NCBI GenBank assembly: GCA_051294375.1
Contig: CM119268.1
Span: forward strand, 2,848,854-2,912,853
Length of the DNA: 64,000 nt
Source: Paraspadella gotoi
Taxonomy: Eukaryota; Chaetognatha
Reading direction: 5' to 3'
The notes beneath the pieces were generated by a model. That model saw nothing but the letters and a program-made list of their open reading frames with translations. It ran no database searches and was not told the origin of the DNA. Both the position numbers and the translations under genes were made by a program. Of this stretch, positions 35,795-47,699 are shown piece by piece (the first letter of the stretch is position 1; the number at the start of each line of letters is the position of its first letter).

Positions 35795-38468
35795 TTCTCG
35801 TCAGTTTCTTCTCTTTCTCGTGATCAAAGTGCGGTCACGACCAGGGAGGATCTGCGACAAAAAGCAGAGGCGTGCGAGACTCCTGGCATTATTGAATGGC
35901 AAGTCACCGTATATCGCTAGAAAAGATATAAGTGTTAGTATAGAGTTATAAAACATATGTGAGAGATTTGTTGAATTGGAGAGTGATTAAGAAATAGCAC
36001 AGGATGTGTTTCAAGATGAGTTTTTTAAGATAAAGTCACCTCATGAATGGTGGACTTGAAAGGTGTAGTCACATACTAGTATAGATATACTAGGAAGGGG
36101 CTGCGCGTTGGGATCATTAAGTGAATCTCCCTTTTTTTTTCATGGATACAATAATCGCATATTCTAATGTTGTCGCCGGCGGGACGGGTCAATGCTAGAT
36201 AATATACAGATTAACGACGCCAGTGTGATTGAGATGCGAAGTTACGTTTAACCATAAGTTCGGGGATTTAAACGAGAGTACTGCAACCCCGAGTTTAGTT
36301 GTAGCTATTGAATTATAACGAGTACATACAATTTGACATGCCCTATCGATGAACATATGTTAGAACTCCAAACGCAAGAGATTTGCATCGATTACGAAAA
36401 TGCACCACCGCTCTTTAAACGCTACCGTCGCCTCCGCTACCGTCTTCGAATATCGCTACGAAGAGGTAGACCGGAGACGCCTTCCAAATTCTACAAAATT
36501 ATTATGTTGGTCTCGATTGTCTCTCAACTCAAATGTAAAGTGCGGTATGAGTAATGCAAGATATGATTCAAGAATCATCGATTTGATAGCGGCTAGACAG
36601 TGCGACAGATGCGGAGATCGTCATCTCGTCCTTGCTGCCTCGAGATGTCTCACTTCGTGGGAGTTGAGAGAAGAGGAGGGCAAGCTGAGAAGGTAGTTTG
36701 GAGTCTTATGCAATCCGGATCGAGTTCCGGAATTCAAGACGGAGTTGAGTCGATCGCGAAGAACAAGAAAGGTATTCGTTCGACGTAGAATCAGTGTGGC
36801 GACACAATGAAATGAGAAGACATGAAAGATATACTATGTAGTGCCAGTCGTAGTGGACATACGGCTGATGGCATGAGTCGATGCCGAGAGGACGCGCTCA
36901 CCAGAAACGTGCACTTCTATGCGATTAGGTAAGTCACCATATGCGGCTGGGGATGTAGGATTAGGGTGCGAGAAAAAGGATCTCATACTTCCGAGTAACA
37001 ATTCATCAGCAATACGATACCCGTACTCTATGTGGCTCTCGTTCACGTAAATCTGTAAAAAGACTTCGCTTTCTGAGGCGGTCACGTGCATTGAAAAGTG
37101 CGACGAAAGCTCGATATACGTCCGTGAACTGTCTGATTGAGGTCTGCGTCAGGGCTCTGGACTTCTCACGGCGATAAATTACCGGGAACCGGTCGATTAT
37201 GGAACTCGATTTTATATTGATGTCGCACACGGTTTTTTTGGGCAACACGTTTTTTAGTCTCTCTCGCCTTTGCCCACAACTCTTTGGCGACTACACACAC
37301 TCTCTGCCATGAACTCGATTGTAATACGCATCTTCACATGCATGATGCACAAATCTGACTGCCTAACTATCTCTACATTACACATAACCCATGATATTCA
37401 TGAATACTCGCATCCTTTGATTATGTTGACGCTCTTTGACCCAGATTACTGTGAATAACAAATTTCCATCTTCCACGCAATTTGTACTTACATATACTTA
37501 CCGCTTACTTGGCCTTTATATAGCCTACTCTTGCGACACCCTAGGAATGTATGCACGTACACAGGTGACAGACACAATCAACAAACCAACTGGCGTTTGA
37601 TTATGTGCTCCCGTATTGGAATAGTAAAGATTAAACGGTGAGCATGGATGTATCCCACAGATCTCGTGGCTTCACCCCCGGACGCAAAGACGCAGAGAGG
37701 ACGTAATGGTGGAGCGTGACCGTCTATATATATATATAGTATAAGATCGGTCACGAAGATTGCCCAGGGAAATACCGACTCGGCTCCTAGCTGCAGCGCA
37801 CGTAATTTCAACGGCACGAGTTAGTCATCAATTAAAAGCACACAAGAGTTAGTAAATTAGGAGCGAGCATAGTAATCTGAATTTACCGAATAATAGTAAT
37901 TGGAGCTAAATCTCTCTTGGATCAGGATAAAATTACTGTTCGATAAGAAAGCTGTGAGCTAATTGTCAAAACTTGGTTGAGAGTGAGTTAAAATTAATAC
38001 TATAGAGGGTAACGCTAAAGACAAGCTTCAACGGTTGGGACGGAACAAGCTTCCTCCGACATCAGTTGCACCCAAATATTTTTAACGAGTGCCGCAACAT
38101 TTAATTGATACGAGTAATCTGTTGTAGCGAAATTGTTTTTTGTCTTCGCAACGCATGGATCTTAATAATGCCTGGTTTATATCTGGTTTATATCCTGGTT
38201 TATATCCTGGTTTATGTCCACAGATGAGGAATCAAAGTTGGACTGTCAAAAAATCGCATGTGAAAAATCCAGAGAATCAGTGTAGGTAGATATACAACTG
38301 AATAAATTCCCTCTATCTCTCATTCTCTTCCCTTCCTCGTCCTAACCTCCGCCTCTCTCTCCTCGTTCTTCGTCTCGCTTTTTGTTTTTATTACCTCTCG
38401 TCTCTTCTTTACTCGGGCTTCTCTCAACCACTCGCTTTTTTTAGCCGCTTTTTTTAACCGGTCAGCGA

Positions 38469-38513
<45 letters not shown>

Positions 38514-39092
38514 CTCTCTCTCTCTCTCTCCAATCTCTCTTCCTCTCATCGTCTCTATTCTCTTCTCTCTCGCTTTAGCTCCTGTTTGACTACATATGAA
38601 CCAATGTTGCAAATTACTGTATCGCTCTTCAGACTAGGTCATATATGGTAGGGTTCTAAAGATCTTACAAACCTACATAACTATTATGGCTTGCAGCTTA
38701 AGGATGATTTATGTTAAAGCTAAGAGCATGCATCTGTCACAGAATATTGTTATTTGACGAATCGGAAGATCCGAGATGCCTTATAATGAGTCGATAGGTA
38801 GGTGTAAGTTGACATATCTTTTCTCCGTTGTTTGCAGGGAGAGAGCGGATGCCGGAAGTAGTGGATTTGGTACATGCTGTAAATTAAGTTACGGCGGTCT
38901 GCTTATGTTATCGTGTTGTCCTGCCGCCCATCCTCTTCTGGAGCTTAAATCTCGATGCCCTTTCCCGCTAAATCTAAAAAGTATGGGGCGTGATGACTGT
39001 AGCTGCTTATAATAGTGGGGAGGGTCCTTCTCTCTCTCCTCTCTTCTCTCTCTCTCCTCTCTCGTCTCTCTTCTCCCTCTCGTCTCTCTCTC
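35795..39092 (+). repeat. Left arm of 5-kb inverted repeat (noisy copy)
   Basis: Reverse complement of 39093-40945, with many insertions. Landmarks pair in order: GCAGAGGCGTGCGAGACTC with 40885; GGGCTGCGCGTTGGGATC (36100) with 40745; TACAAAATTATTATG with 40545; CGGAATTCAAGACG (36730) with 40405; TATATATATATAGTAT (37725) with 39985; CACCCAAATATTTTTAACGA (38068) with 39720; repeated CCTGGTTTATAT with 39605. Open frames in this arm (for example 36333-36696) are not conserved in the other arm and are not called genes. Confidence 0.85.
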
Positions 39093-39123
<31 letters not shown>

Positions 39124-40945
39124 CAGTCACGCAACCTTTTAGTTTAGGGAAAGGGATCGAGATTAGTTTAAGAAAGAAAGAACGAAAAAAAGAAATAATT
39201 TCCAGAAGACAACACTAACGTCCTCATCTCAAACAGATAAATAATATCATATTTAAATATTTAACACAAATAAAATATTCTAACAGATAAATAAAATCTT
39301 AAACAATAGTTAGTTTTAAATCTAAAAAAATAAAGATAGTGAAACATACGTAATTTGCAACTTTCAATATTAGAGACGGGAAAAAGAGACCGAAGAGCAG
39401 CAGAGATGACAGGACGAGACGAGACGCAGACGAGAGAGAAGAGAAGAGAGAGACGAGACGACAGAGAGAGAGATGAGAGTGAGAGAGACAAGAAAAGGAC
39501 GAGGAAAGAGGGGAGAGAGAGAGAGAGAGAGAAACAGGTTTTCCACTTTCTTTGGTTTTTCAATGGATTTTTGACAGTCACTTTGATCTCATCTGTGGAA
39601 CATAAACCAGGATATAAACCAGGATATAAACCAGGATATAAACCAGGATATTAAGATATGGTTGCGAAGAAAAACAATTTCGGTACAAAGATATGTATCA
39701 ATTAAATGTGGCACTCGTAAAATATTTGGGTGGAACTGATGGGAAAGTGTCCGCCAATTGAGAGATTGTTTTGGTTACCCTGATATTTCAAAGCAGTCAT
39801 GAACGATTTACAAAGAGATTAGTTTTAACGGAAAATAATGTGCTAATTTATTTGTATAATAACTTTGAAATACTCTCATAGAGTATCATTATTGTTAACG
39901 TTTGTTTTCGTTTTACTTTTCTGTTTGGGGAGGGTGGGACTTAATTTAATTGTGTTGATGTGTGTCACTGTATCAAATTCTTGATACTATATATATATAT
40001 ATATAAATTTGGTAAGTAATTTTACGTTGCGCGCAAATAATCATTGAATAATGAATAATCATGTGAAATAATGAATAATCATGTGAAATTATCAACATTC
40101 AGCAGTGTATTTCGCCAAATGCCGTCGACTAAAAAACGAGATCGATAATCGACAGATCGGTAATCTTATCGCCTGAACGACCATCAGAGTCAAACTTTGT
40201 TTCTCTTTTTAATCCTACCGCGAGGCTGACAAATAGGAAGGTACTTTGCTTTATCGAGAGGATTTTTAGAGAATAATTAATGGTAATTATTACCTAATCC
40301 AAAGTTTACATTTCGGTAATTATACGTTGTACAAGTATTTCATGTCCATTTCATGTGTAGTTCACGTGAAAATAACTTTTTTTCTTGCAAATCCTAATCT
40401 CGTCTTGAATTCCGGATTCCGGATGTAACTGTTTTATTTCCTTTTTAATCTCAGAAGTCATTCGGTCTCGACTTCGCACGTCTGGCTTCAATCGATTTCT
40501 AATCATATTTATTCTCATCGCTTACATTGCGTGGAGATGAAATAATAATTTTGTAAATTACGTTCTCTTTCTGCTGAGAACGAATGATAAAGGGGGTCAT
40601 TTTGTAATCGAAATCTCAGTACACTATTCACTGTGATTTATTCTTTATATCTCTAACCCGTTCAGACTCTTTAAATCCCCAACTTGTTAAAATCGCAACA
40701 CACTGCGTCTTAATCTTTAAATCTCGGTCACTTAAAGATCCCAACGCGCAGCCCTTTATTCTCTAAATTACAACCCTTCAACCCTTCAGAGCTCGAACTC
40801 ATTGAAACACACTGTGCTTTAATCCATAAAATCTCAGATCCCAACTGCTTTAATCTTTGGATCTTCTGCCACAAAATCCAGAGTCGACGCCTCTGCTTTT
40901 GTCGTCCTCTGTCGTCGCCTTGATCAACGAGAAAAGAGAAGGAAA
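39093..40945 (-). repeat. Right arm of 5-kb inverted repeat (cleaner copy)
   Basis: The centre is a TC run that turns into an AG run at about 39092. The arm includes a 12-bp tandem repeat (CCAGGATATAAA, 39605-39652) and is shorter than the left arm because it lacks its insertions. No gene seen. Confidence 0.85.
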
Positions 40946-40957
40946 CTGAAAACTCTT

Positions 40958-41107
<150 letters not shown>

Positions 41108-41362
41108 CTGGACCTTGTAAAACTTACCGTAGTGTCCCTCACTCACTCATTAATCTTTTGATCTTCAAGCATGGTGTGAAATCTAAAGTTACTAACTTTT
41201 GTCTCCGCTTATAAACCAGTCGCCCTACAGAATACTTTTATCATTCTTTCATGCAACTGGTTCAACGAGTCAAACAATTTAAGCGGTGACAAGAATTACC
41301 TTCGTTTCTTGATTTGATTTTTTAAATTTGACATATTGAAAAGTTTTTGTAATTTGGTATAT

Positions 41363-41638
41363 ATGAATGCAAACTTGACCACATTGTACTCGCGCCACAA
41401 CCACTTCCAACGTCATATGACCAGGATATCCTGGCGCCGGTGGACGAGCACTTTCGACCTGGATTTCCCTCTGTTTAATGACTCAATCGAATTGCGCGAC
41501 GTGTTGGAGCCGATCTACCCGCACGTCCGATTCGTGCCGCCCGAGATGAAGGGGAGGTTGGTGGACGATCTACTGGAGGAATACAAGAGGGTGTGCCCGT
41601 GGGTCGTTGTAAAGGGCATTGGGAAATCCGATTATTAG
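41363..41638 (+). CDS. Terminal exon, C-terminus of a possible SAM-dependent methyltransferase
   Basis: A GC-richer open frame in AT-rich surroundings, ending in TAG at 41636-41638. The segment FPLFNDSIELRDVLEPIYPH followed by VPPEMKGRLVDDLLEEYKRV resembles the C-terminal end of class I methyltransferases of the juvenile-hormone-acid-methyltransferase-like type, where a Phe/Pro-containing helix is followed by a P-E-x(3-5)-hydrophobic-DD helix. No SAM-binding motif is present; that would lie in upstream exons, which I could not find in the noisy sequence before it. The start is uncertain: ATG at 41363 is in frame, but a splice acceptor at 41424 (CCAG) is also possible. The family call is tentative. 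Confidence 0.35.
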   Translation: MNANLTTLYSRHNHFQRHMTRISWRRWTSTFDLDFPLFNDSIELRDVLEPIYPHVRFVPPEMKGRLVDDLLEEYKRVCPWVVVKGIGKSDY

Positions 41639-41807
41639 TTGTCAACGGAGTTAAGCCTTGAGGAAAATCTTGAGAAATTGTCGGTTAACTTATTGGATAA
41701 TGTAATATGTATGAAAAATTGTTAGATTATAATATCTGATTTATATTATCTTTATCTTTACAAACCCGTTAGTTTTGAAATCGTGATTCTGCTACTAACT
41801 ACTAACT

Positions 41808-42315
41808 NNNNNNNNNNNNNNNNNNNNNNNNNNNNNNNNNNNNNNNNNNNNNNNNNNNNNNNNNNNNNNNNNNNNNNNNNNNNNNNNNNNNNNNNNNNNN
41901 NNNNNNNNNNNNNNNNNNNNNNNNNNNNNNNNNNNNNNNNNNNNNNNNNNNNNNNNNNNNNNNNNNNNNNNNNNNNNNNNNNNNNNNNNNNNNNNNNNNN
42001 NNNNNNNNNNNNNNNNNNNNNNNNNNNNNNNNNNNNNNNNNNNNNNNNNNNNNNNNNNNNNNNNNNNNNNNNNNNNNNNNNNNNNNNNNNNNNNNNNNNN
42101 NNNNNNNNNNNNNNNNNNNNNNNNNNNNNNNNNNNNNNNNNNNNNNNNNNNNNNNNNNNNNNNNNNNNNNNNNNNNNNNNNNNNNNNNNNNNNNNNNNNN
42201 NNNNNNNNNNNNNNNNNNNNNNNNNNNNNNNNNNNNNNNNNNNNNNNNNNNNNNNNNNNNNNNNNNNNNNNNNNNNNNNNNNNNNNNNNNNNNNNNNNNN
42301 NNNNNNNNNNNNNNN
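41808..42315. other. 508-N assembly gap
   Basis: Followed immediately by copy 1 of a direct duplication. Confidence 0.95.
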
Positions 42316-42960
42316 ATATTAATCGTGAATAATGTTGTCATAAAGAATATTTTTTTATTTACAATCGTATTTAGACATTGATTTTTTTTATTGCGTAGTT
42401 GAAGGTTTTTGTCAGAAAGAAAAAAAAGTTGGCTAAACGAAAGAAGCCGAATTCTTTTGTGATGTCTTGACCTGTCGAAAATTGGCAGGGCTTTGTTGAG
42501 GGAAAGCATATAAGTGTGAACGAAGATACGTATAAATCTAAAGAGAATAAAACAGCACACACAGGAAAAAAAAATATCGTGTTGTCGGCTCAGGCTTGGT
42601 TGGATAGTGAAAAAAAGTTAAGGATAATAAAAGTCTAGTTTGATTGAAAAAAAGTTTTAAAAATGAATTCCTATAGAATATCACTTAGAGAAAAGGAAAA
42701 GAAAACCACCGAACGGAAAGAAGAAAGATAAAAAACAAACACGATTTCCAGATATAAAAGCTTTAATTGCACGAGTTAGGGGAACTTTGGCGCAGAAGGG
42801 CTCGAGGAAGGGGTCAAGGGTTCGAGGCCTCTCGTGGGATATTAGTTGCCTCGAGGCGATGGAGAAAGAAAATATCGTTGCTTAATGTTTTCTTTTACGA
42901 TTTCTTTCCTAAGACGCGATTACCCATTTCGAGCCCTTGAAACCGTTTCTTCTTCCCCCT
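42316..42960 (+). repeat. Direct duplication, copy 1
   Basis: ATATTAATCGTGAATAATGT through the TTCGAGCCCTTGAAACCGTT region; matches 43095-43740 with indels throughout. No coding frame is conserved between the copies. Confidence 0.85.
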
Positions 42961-43094
42961 TCTCCTTCACCCTTCTCCTAAATAGAGATTGAATCGGATT
43001 AAAAGAGAGAAGAGACGTCTTTCGAAATTCATGTGTTGGAGATTACCAAGACTGGACGGAGCCGTTTTAAAGCTGATGAAAAGAGGTCAGAAAA

Positions 43095-43740
43095 TATTAA
43101 TCGTGAAAATTGTGTCATTAAAGAATTTTTTTTATTTTACACCTCGTATTATTAGACATGATTTTTTTTTATTGCGTAGTTGAAGGTTCTTTGTCAGAAG
43201 AAAAAAAAAGTGGCCTAACGAAAAGAAGCCGTTCTTTTTGTGAATGTCTTGACCTGTCGAAAATGCAGGGCTTGTTGAGGAAGGCATATAAGGCTGTTGA
43301 ACGAAGATCGTATAAATCTAAAGAGAATAAAAGACAGCACACCACAGGAAAGAAAAAAAATATCGTGTTGTCGGCTCAGCTTGGTTGGATAGCTGAAAAA
43401 AAGTTAAGGATAATAAAAGTCTGTTTGATTAAAAAATTGTTAAAAATGAATTCCTATAGAATACACTTAGAGAAAGAAAAGAAAACCCACCAACGGAAAG
43501 AGAAAGATGAAAAAACAAACACGATTTCCAGATATAAAAGCTTAATTGCACGAGTTAGGGGACTTTGGCGCAAGAAGCGGTCGCAGGAAGGGTCAAGGGT
43601 TCGAGGGCCTCTCGGGGATTATTAGTGCTGCCTCGAGTGCGATGGGAGAAGAAGAATATCGTTGCTAATGCTTTTCTTTTACGATTTCTTCCTAAGGACG
43701 CGATTTTCCCATTTCGAGCTCTGAAACCGTTTTCCATTCT
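43095..43740 (+). repeat. Direct duplication, copy 2
   Basis: Counterpart of 42316-42960. The 155-codon frame over this copy (43158-43625) is broken in copy 1 and is not supported as a gene. Confidence 0.85.
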
Positions 43741-44166
43741 CTCTTTCACCTTCTTCCCCTTCTCCATTTCCCCTCTAGTTCTCCTTCTCCTTACCTCTTC
43801 TTCTCTCCTTCCCTCCTTCCTCTTCTCCTCCTTCATCCTTCTCTGCCCTTCCCCTCATCCTTAAGACCCTTCTCCCTTCTCCTTTCTCCTTCATCTCCTT
43901 CTCTTCTCTTCCCCCTTTTCCCGACCTTTGTCCCCCTTTTTCTCCCCGCCTTTTTAGTACCCGTCTGAGATGCCTGCAACGCCGCAACCCTAAGAAGATC
44001 CAAAGATACTTTATATTAAACAAAATTTAAAAAGAAACTTTATTGGGGTTTCGGTTCATGGTATACTCAGCTACGTCTCTTCTCTCTCTCTCTCTTCTCT
44101 CTCTCTCTACTCATCTCTCTCTCTCTCTCTCTCATCTCTCTCCTCTCTCTCTCTCTCTCTGTCCGA

Positions 44167-44191
44167 NNNNNNNNNNNNNNNNNNNNNNNNN
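44167..44191. other. 25-N assembly gap
   Basis: Inside a TC microsatellite (44080-44166). Confidence 0.95.
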
Positions 44192-44779
44192 GATCATTTA
44201 TCGAGTCGTAACTTTTTTCTCCGTTTATTTAAGGGGAAATGAGGGAAAATGTTTCCTACTATTAATCGACAGAAGCCGAGTTTGAGTGTGAATGCGTTCG
44301 ACTGTGTGTGTGTGCGCGCGACGAGTTTCAGTGTGTGTGACCCGCATCGTCGCTCCCTTTTATTTTCTTTCGCGTTGAAGTTTGGAAAACGTCGCATCTT
44401 TTGACAAACTGCGTTTTTTTTTAAATTGTGCGAAATTTAATAATACTTTTAATATTTTTTTAATGGGAGGGTTTACGAGATTGAAATAACGATGACCCCA
44501 TTACGTTTCGTTGATTAAAATAATACATTTCTTGTTCTCAACCGAAACGGATTTATTTAAATTACATTTAGTTAAATTCCAGTAAAGTATTTCGCATTTC
44601 GTTTCAAAGCGTCTATCGATTTGCTAAATTCTAATTTTTTCTGACTTGCGTTTGGCTTTGTTCGACGTAGTTTTGACAAACCAGGAAAAAAAATTGAAAA
44701 AAAAAAGAATATAAATTGTGATTCGCAGAAAATAAGAAAAAAAAGTTGAATCTTTCCGCCTGCGTGGATTTCAAAGATG

Positions 44780-45440
44780 GCGGTTAAAAAAAGAATGAAA
44801 AAAGGAAGAAAAGATAAAGGAAAAGATAAAAGAAAGAAAAAGAAAAAGATAAAAGAAAACACAAAAAGAAAAATATAAAGGAAAACAGAAAAAGAAAAAG
44901 ATAAAAAAAGAGAGAAAAATAAAAAGATAAAAGAAAACTGAAAAATAAAAATATAAAAGAAAACAGAAAAAGAAAAAGAAAATAGAAAAAGAAAAGGATA
45001 AAAGAAAAGAGAAAAAAAAAGATAAAAGAAAAAGATAAAAGAAAAAGAAAAAAAAAGAGAAAAGAAAAGATAAAAAGAAAAAGATAAAAGAAAACAGAAA
45101 AATATGGCGGAAGGAAAGAGAAAAATATTTATGCGACAACTGACGTTAAAGCAAAACCTAAAAAAATTGGTAGAAGGGAGACAAGAGAAGAAAAGAAAAG
45201 AAAAGAAAAGAAAAGAAAAGAAAAGAAAAGAAAAGAAAAGAAAAGAAAAGAAAACTGCTTTCTTTTTTGTTCTCGCGAGACGGGGTCGCTTCCTCGGGTC
45301 CTCGCGCCGCGGGAGTTAGAGAAAGAGTTAGGTAGAGAGGTAAAGAGAAAGAGAGGTAAAGGAATAGAGAGGTAAGAGAAAGAGAGGTAAAGGGATAGAG
45401 AGGTAAAGAGAAAGAGAAGTAAAGAAAAAGAGAGGAACAG
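44780..45440. repeat. Homopurine tract and (AAAAG)n repeat
   Basis: Nearly pure A/G on the + strand for about 330 bp (44780-45110), then an (AAAAG)n array at 45185-45252. A GAGAGGTAAAG-type repeat of about 24 bp follows at 45325-45440. No gene. Confidence 0.85.
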
Positions 45441-45916
45441 GGGAAAGATAAAGTAACTTTACATTGAGAAGAATTGTCAAGGAGAATCTTTAAAGTTGTG
45501 GGAAAGATTTGATTAAGAAGTCGTTTGATTCCATTTTTAGTCAGTGATTGAAAACAAAAATAAAGTTTTTTATAATAATATTAGGATATTTTCTAATTAT
45601 TAAAAGATTATTATGGTTTCACCTTTGACCATAAAGAATCGATAGATTTTTCAGGTCTTCAGTTTGAGAGAAAATATTTCGACCTATCGAGTAATTAATA
45701 AGAAAGCTTTTTCGCTCATTCTACTTCGCGAATGTGAATGAAGAAGCCGCGTTTCATTCGCATCCTGGTTTTTGAATCGCATCCGGGGGAAAGAAAAAAG
45801 AAAAAGAAAACGAGAAAGAAAAGGAGATTGAAAAAGAAAAGAAGAAAGAGAAAAGATTGTTGGGAATGAAAGGCTCGATGTCTGGAGTCGCTCGGGAAAA
45901 ACTGTTTTTTCCTCTC

Positions 45917-46040
<124 letters not shown>

Positions 46041-46445
46041 CTTTTTTTATGAATACGCCAAAACTCCTCCGGAGTTTGTTCTTTTATTTATTTATTGGTT
46101 TTTTTTTATCATTTTTTTCTTTTTATTTATCTCCGGTTGTTTCGTTTAATGTTTCTTTAACATTTTAAAATGTTTCTTTTTTTCCCTCCAGGTGAAAACG
46201 TCTAGACGCGTTTGTTTCCGCTCAGTTTTCCGAATAACAAACTGAAAACAAGAAACAAAAATATTAAAAAAAAGAAAAACTTTTTTTTTCAATATCCGTT
46301 TTCGAGACGAAAGTCAAAACAAAAACAAACAAAACGAAGAAGAAAAAATTTTTTAAAAGAAAACAAAAACAAAAAGAAAATAGAAAAAAAAAATAAAAGT
46401 TGAATCTAGAGAAAAATAAAAATATTTTGTTCGTAAGAAGAGAGG

Positions 46446-46523
46446 ATGAGTAAGGATGGAACCAAAGCCCCACCGGGCGCCGAGCAGATGCGTCATGTCA
46501 AATGCACCGTCGTTAGGAGATGG
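46446..46523 (+). CDS. Rho/Rac-family small GTPase, first coding exon
   Basis: ATG opens MSKDGTKAPPGAEQM then RHVKCTVV and ends before GTAAGC. In Rho-family GTPases this leads into the P-loop GDGAVGKTC. Here the DNA reads GTCGTTAGGAGATGG. One extra A at about 46515 turns G-D-G into R-R-W; without it the exon ends GGA GAT GG in phase 2, exactly what the P-loop exon at 57212 needs (G GCC GTG GGC AAG). I infer a one-base assembly error. The product would be a Rac/RhoG/Mtl-like molecular switch for actin dynamics at membranes. The partner exon lies 10.7 kb downstream, with a displaced inverted copy at 54727-54885. Confidence 0.8.
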
Positions 46524-46546
46524 GTAAGCGGTGGGGATGGGGGAGG

Positions 46547-46547
<1 letters not shown>

Positions 46548-46634
<87 letters not shown>
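46548..46634. repeat. (AG)n microsatellite in GTPase intron 1
   Basis: Starts about 25 bp after the donor of exon 1. Confidence 0.95.
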
Positions 46635-46635
<1 letters not shown>

Positions 46636-47092
46636 CTTGTAGGAATGATAAAAGGATTACTATTAGATTGCGGGGAAAAGAAACTTAGATGAAAGATGAA
46701 ATAAAGAATCAGAAAGATTCAAGGAATCAAAAAAAAAAAAAAAAGGAAACGAAAAAAAAATCACGAGAGTAAAGTTAAAAAAAATATTCTTAGCGACTCT
46801 CACAACAACGGGAGATGAAGCGAAGTGAACGCAATCGTAAAAATTGTGAAAGTGAGTGAGCGAGATTTCTTCTTTTGTCGTGAGAGCAAGACAGAGAGAG
46901 AGAGAGATAGACTTGCATTGTCAGACGATGAAGGGGTTTCTTGAAGAGGGCGTTTCAAGCGAGGGGGCGTGGCTCGAATGGAACGCCGCCTTTAAAAGGA
47001 CTCGCGCCTTTCAGATGGCGATGTCCGTTCCGCGCGCCGGTTTCCGGTACGCGCGCGCACCGGCGCATGCGGAGACGCGTTCGTTCTCGTTC

Positions 47093-47100
47093 TCTCTCTC

Positions 47101-47152
<52 letters not shown>

Positions 47153-47204
47153 TCTCTCTCTCTCTCTCCTTCTCTCTCTCTCTCTTTCTCTCTCCTCTCT
47201 CTCT

Positions 47205-47264
<60 letters not shown>
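47093..47264. repeat. (TC)n microsatellite
   Basis: About 170 bp of TC with scattered interruptions, source of several false S/L-repeat frames. Confidence 0.95.
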
Positions 47265-47270
<6 letters not shown>

Positions 47271-47329
47271 ACGCGCAGAAACAAGTGAACATCGCGTGTT
47301 AAGCCGCGTGCGATTGATCGATCAATGGA

Positions 47330-47500
47330 ATGTCTGACCTTGCGTTCGACGCAAGTAATGACGCAGTGACCTTGTTTGCGACGCACGTAAAGACGCAGTG
47401 ACCTTGCGTTCGACGCACGTAAAGACGCAGTGACATTGCCTGACAAATGCTGTTACCTTGCGTATGACGCACGCAAATATGCGATCACCTTAGCGCGATG
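47330..47500. repeat. CpG-rich minisatellite, unit about 37 bp
   Basis: Units of GTGACCTTGCGTTCGACGCA followed by CGTAAAGACGCA. At least three good copies and two decayed ones, each CpG-rich in a CpG-poor neighbourhood. Confidence 0.8.
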
Positions 47501-47654
47501 CACGCAAAACTTTGCTCTTTAAGCGCGTGCGACGTTCATCGACTTAACAATGCCCCGCGTTTCGACCTCGTGCGCACGCGCGCGTCATTTCGGCGCACGA
47601 GGTCCGCGTCTCGGTGTGACGGTCGTTTCCGGTCGCTCGCGTTCTCGTCCGCGC

Positions 47655-47698
47655 GATATGAGATATGAGATATGTGATATGAGATATGAGATATGAAA
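47655..47698. repeat. 7-bp tandem repeat (GATATGA)n
   Basis: Six units with one substitution. Confidence 0.85.
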
Positions 47699-47699
47699 T

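Noticed and set aside
36333-36696. 73- and 98-codon frames
   Set aside because: They lie in the insertion-rich arm of the inverted repeat; the clean arm (40400-40600) has no corresponding frame.
41783-42322. Long frames across N runs (also 57227-57799 and 62981-63421)
   Set aside because: Translation of unknown bases; no information.
43158-43625. 155-codon Lys-rich frame
   Set aside because: Frame is broken in the sister copy 42316-42960, AT-rich, no domain.
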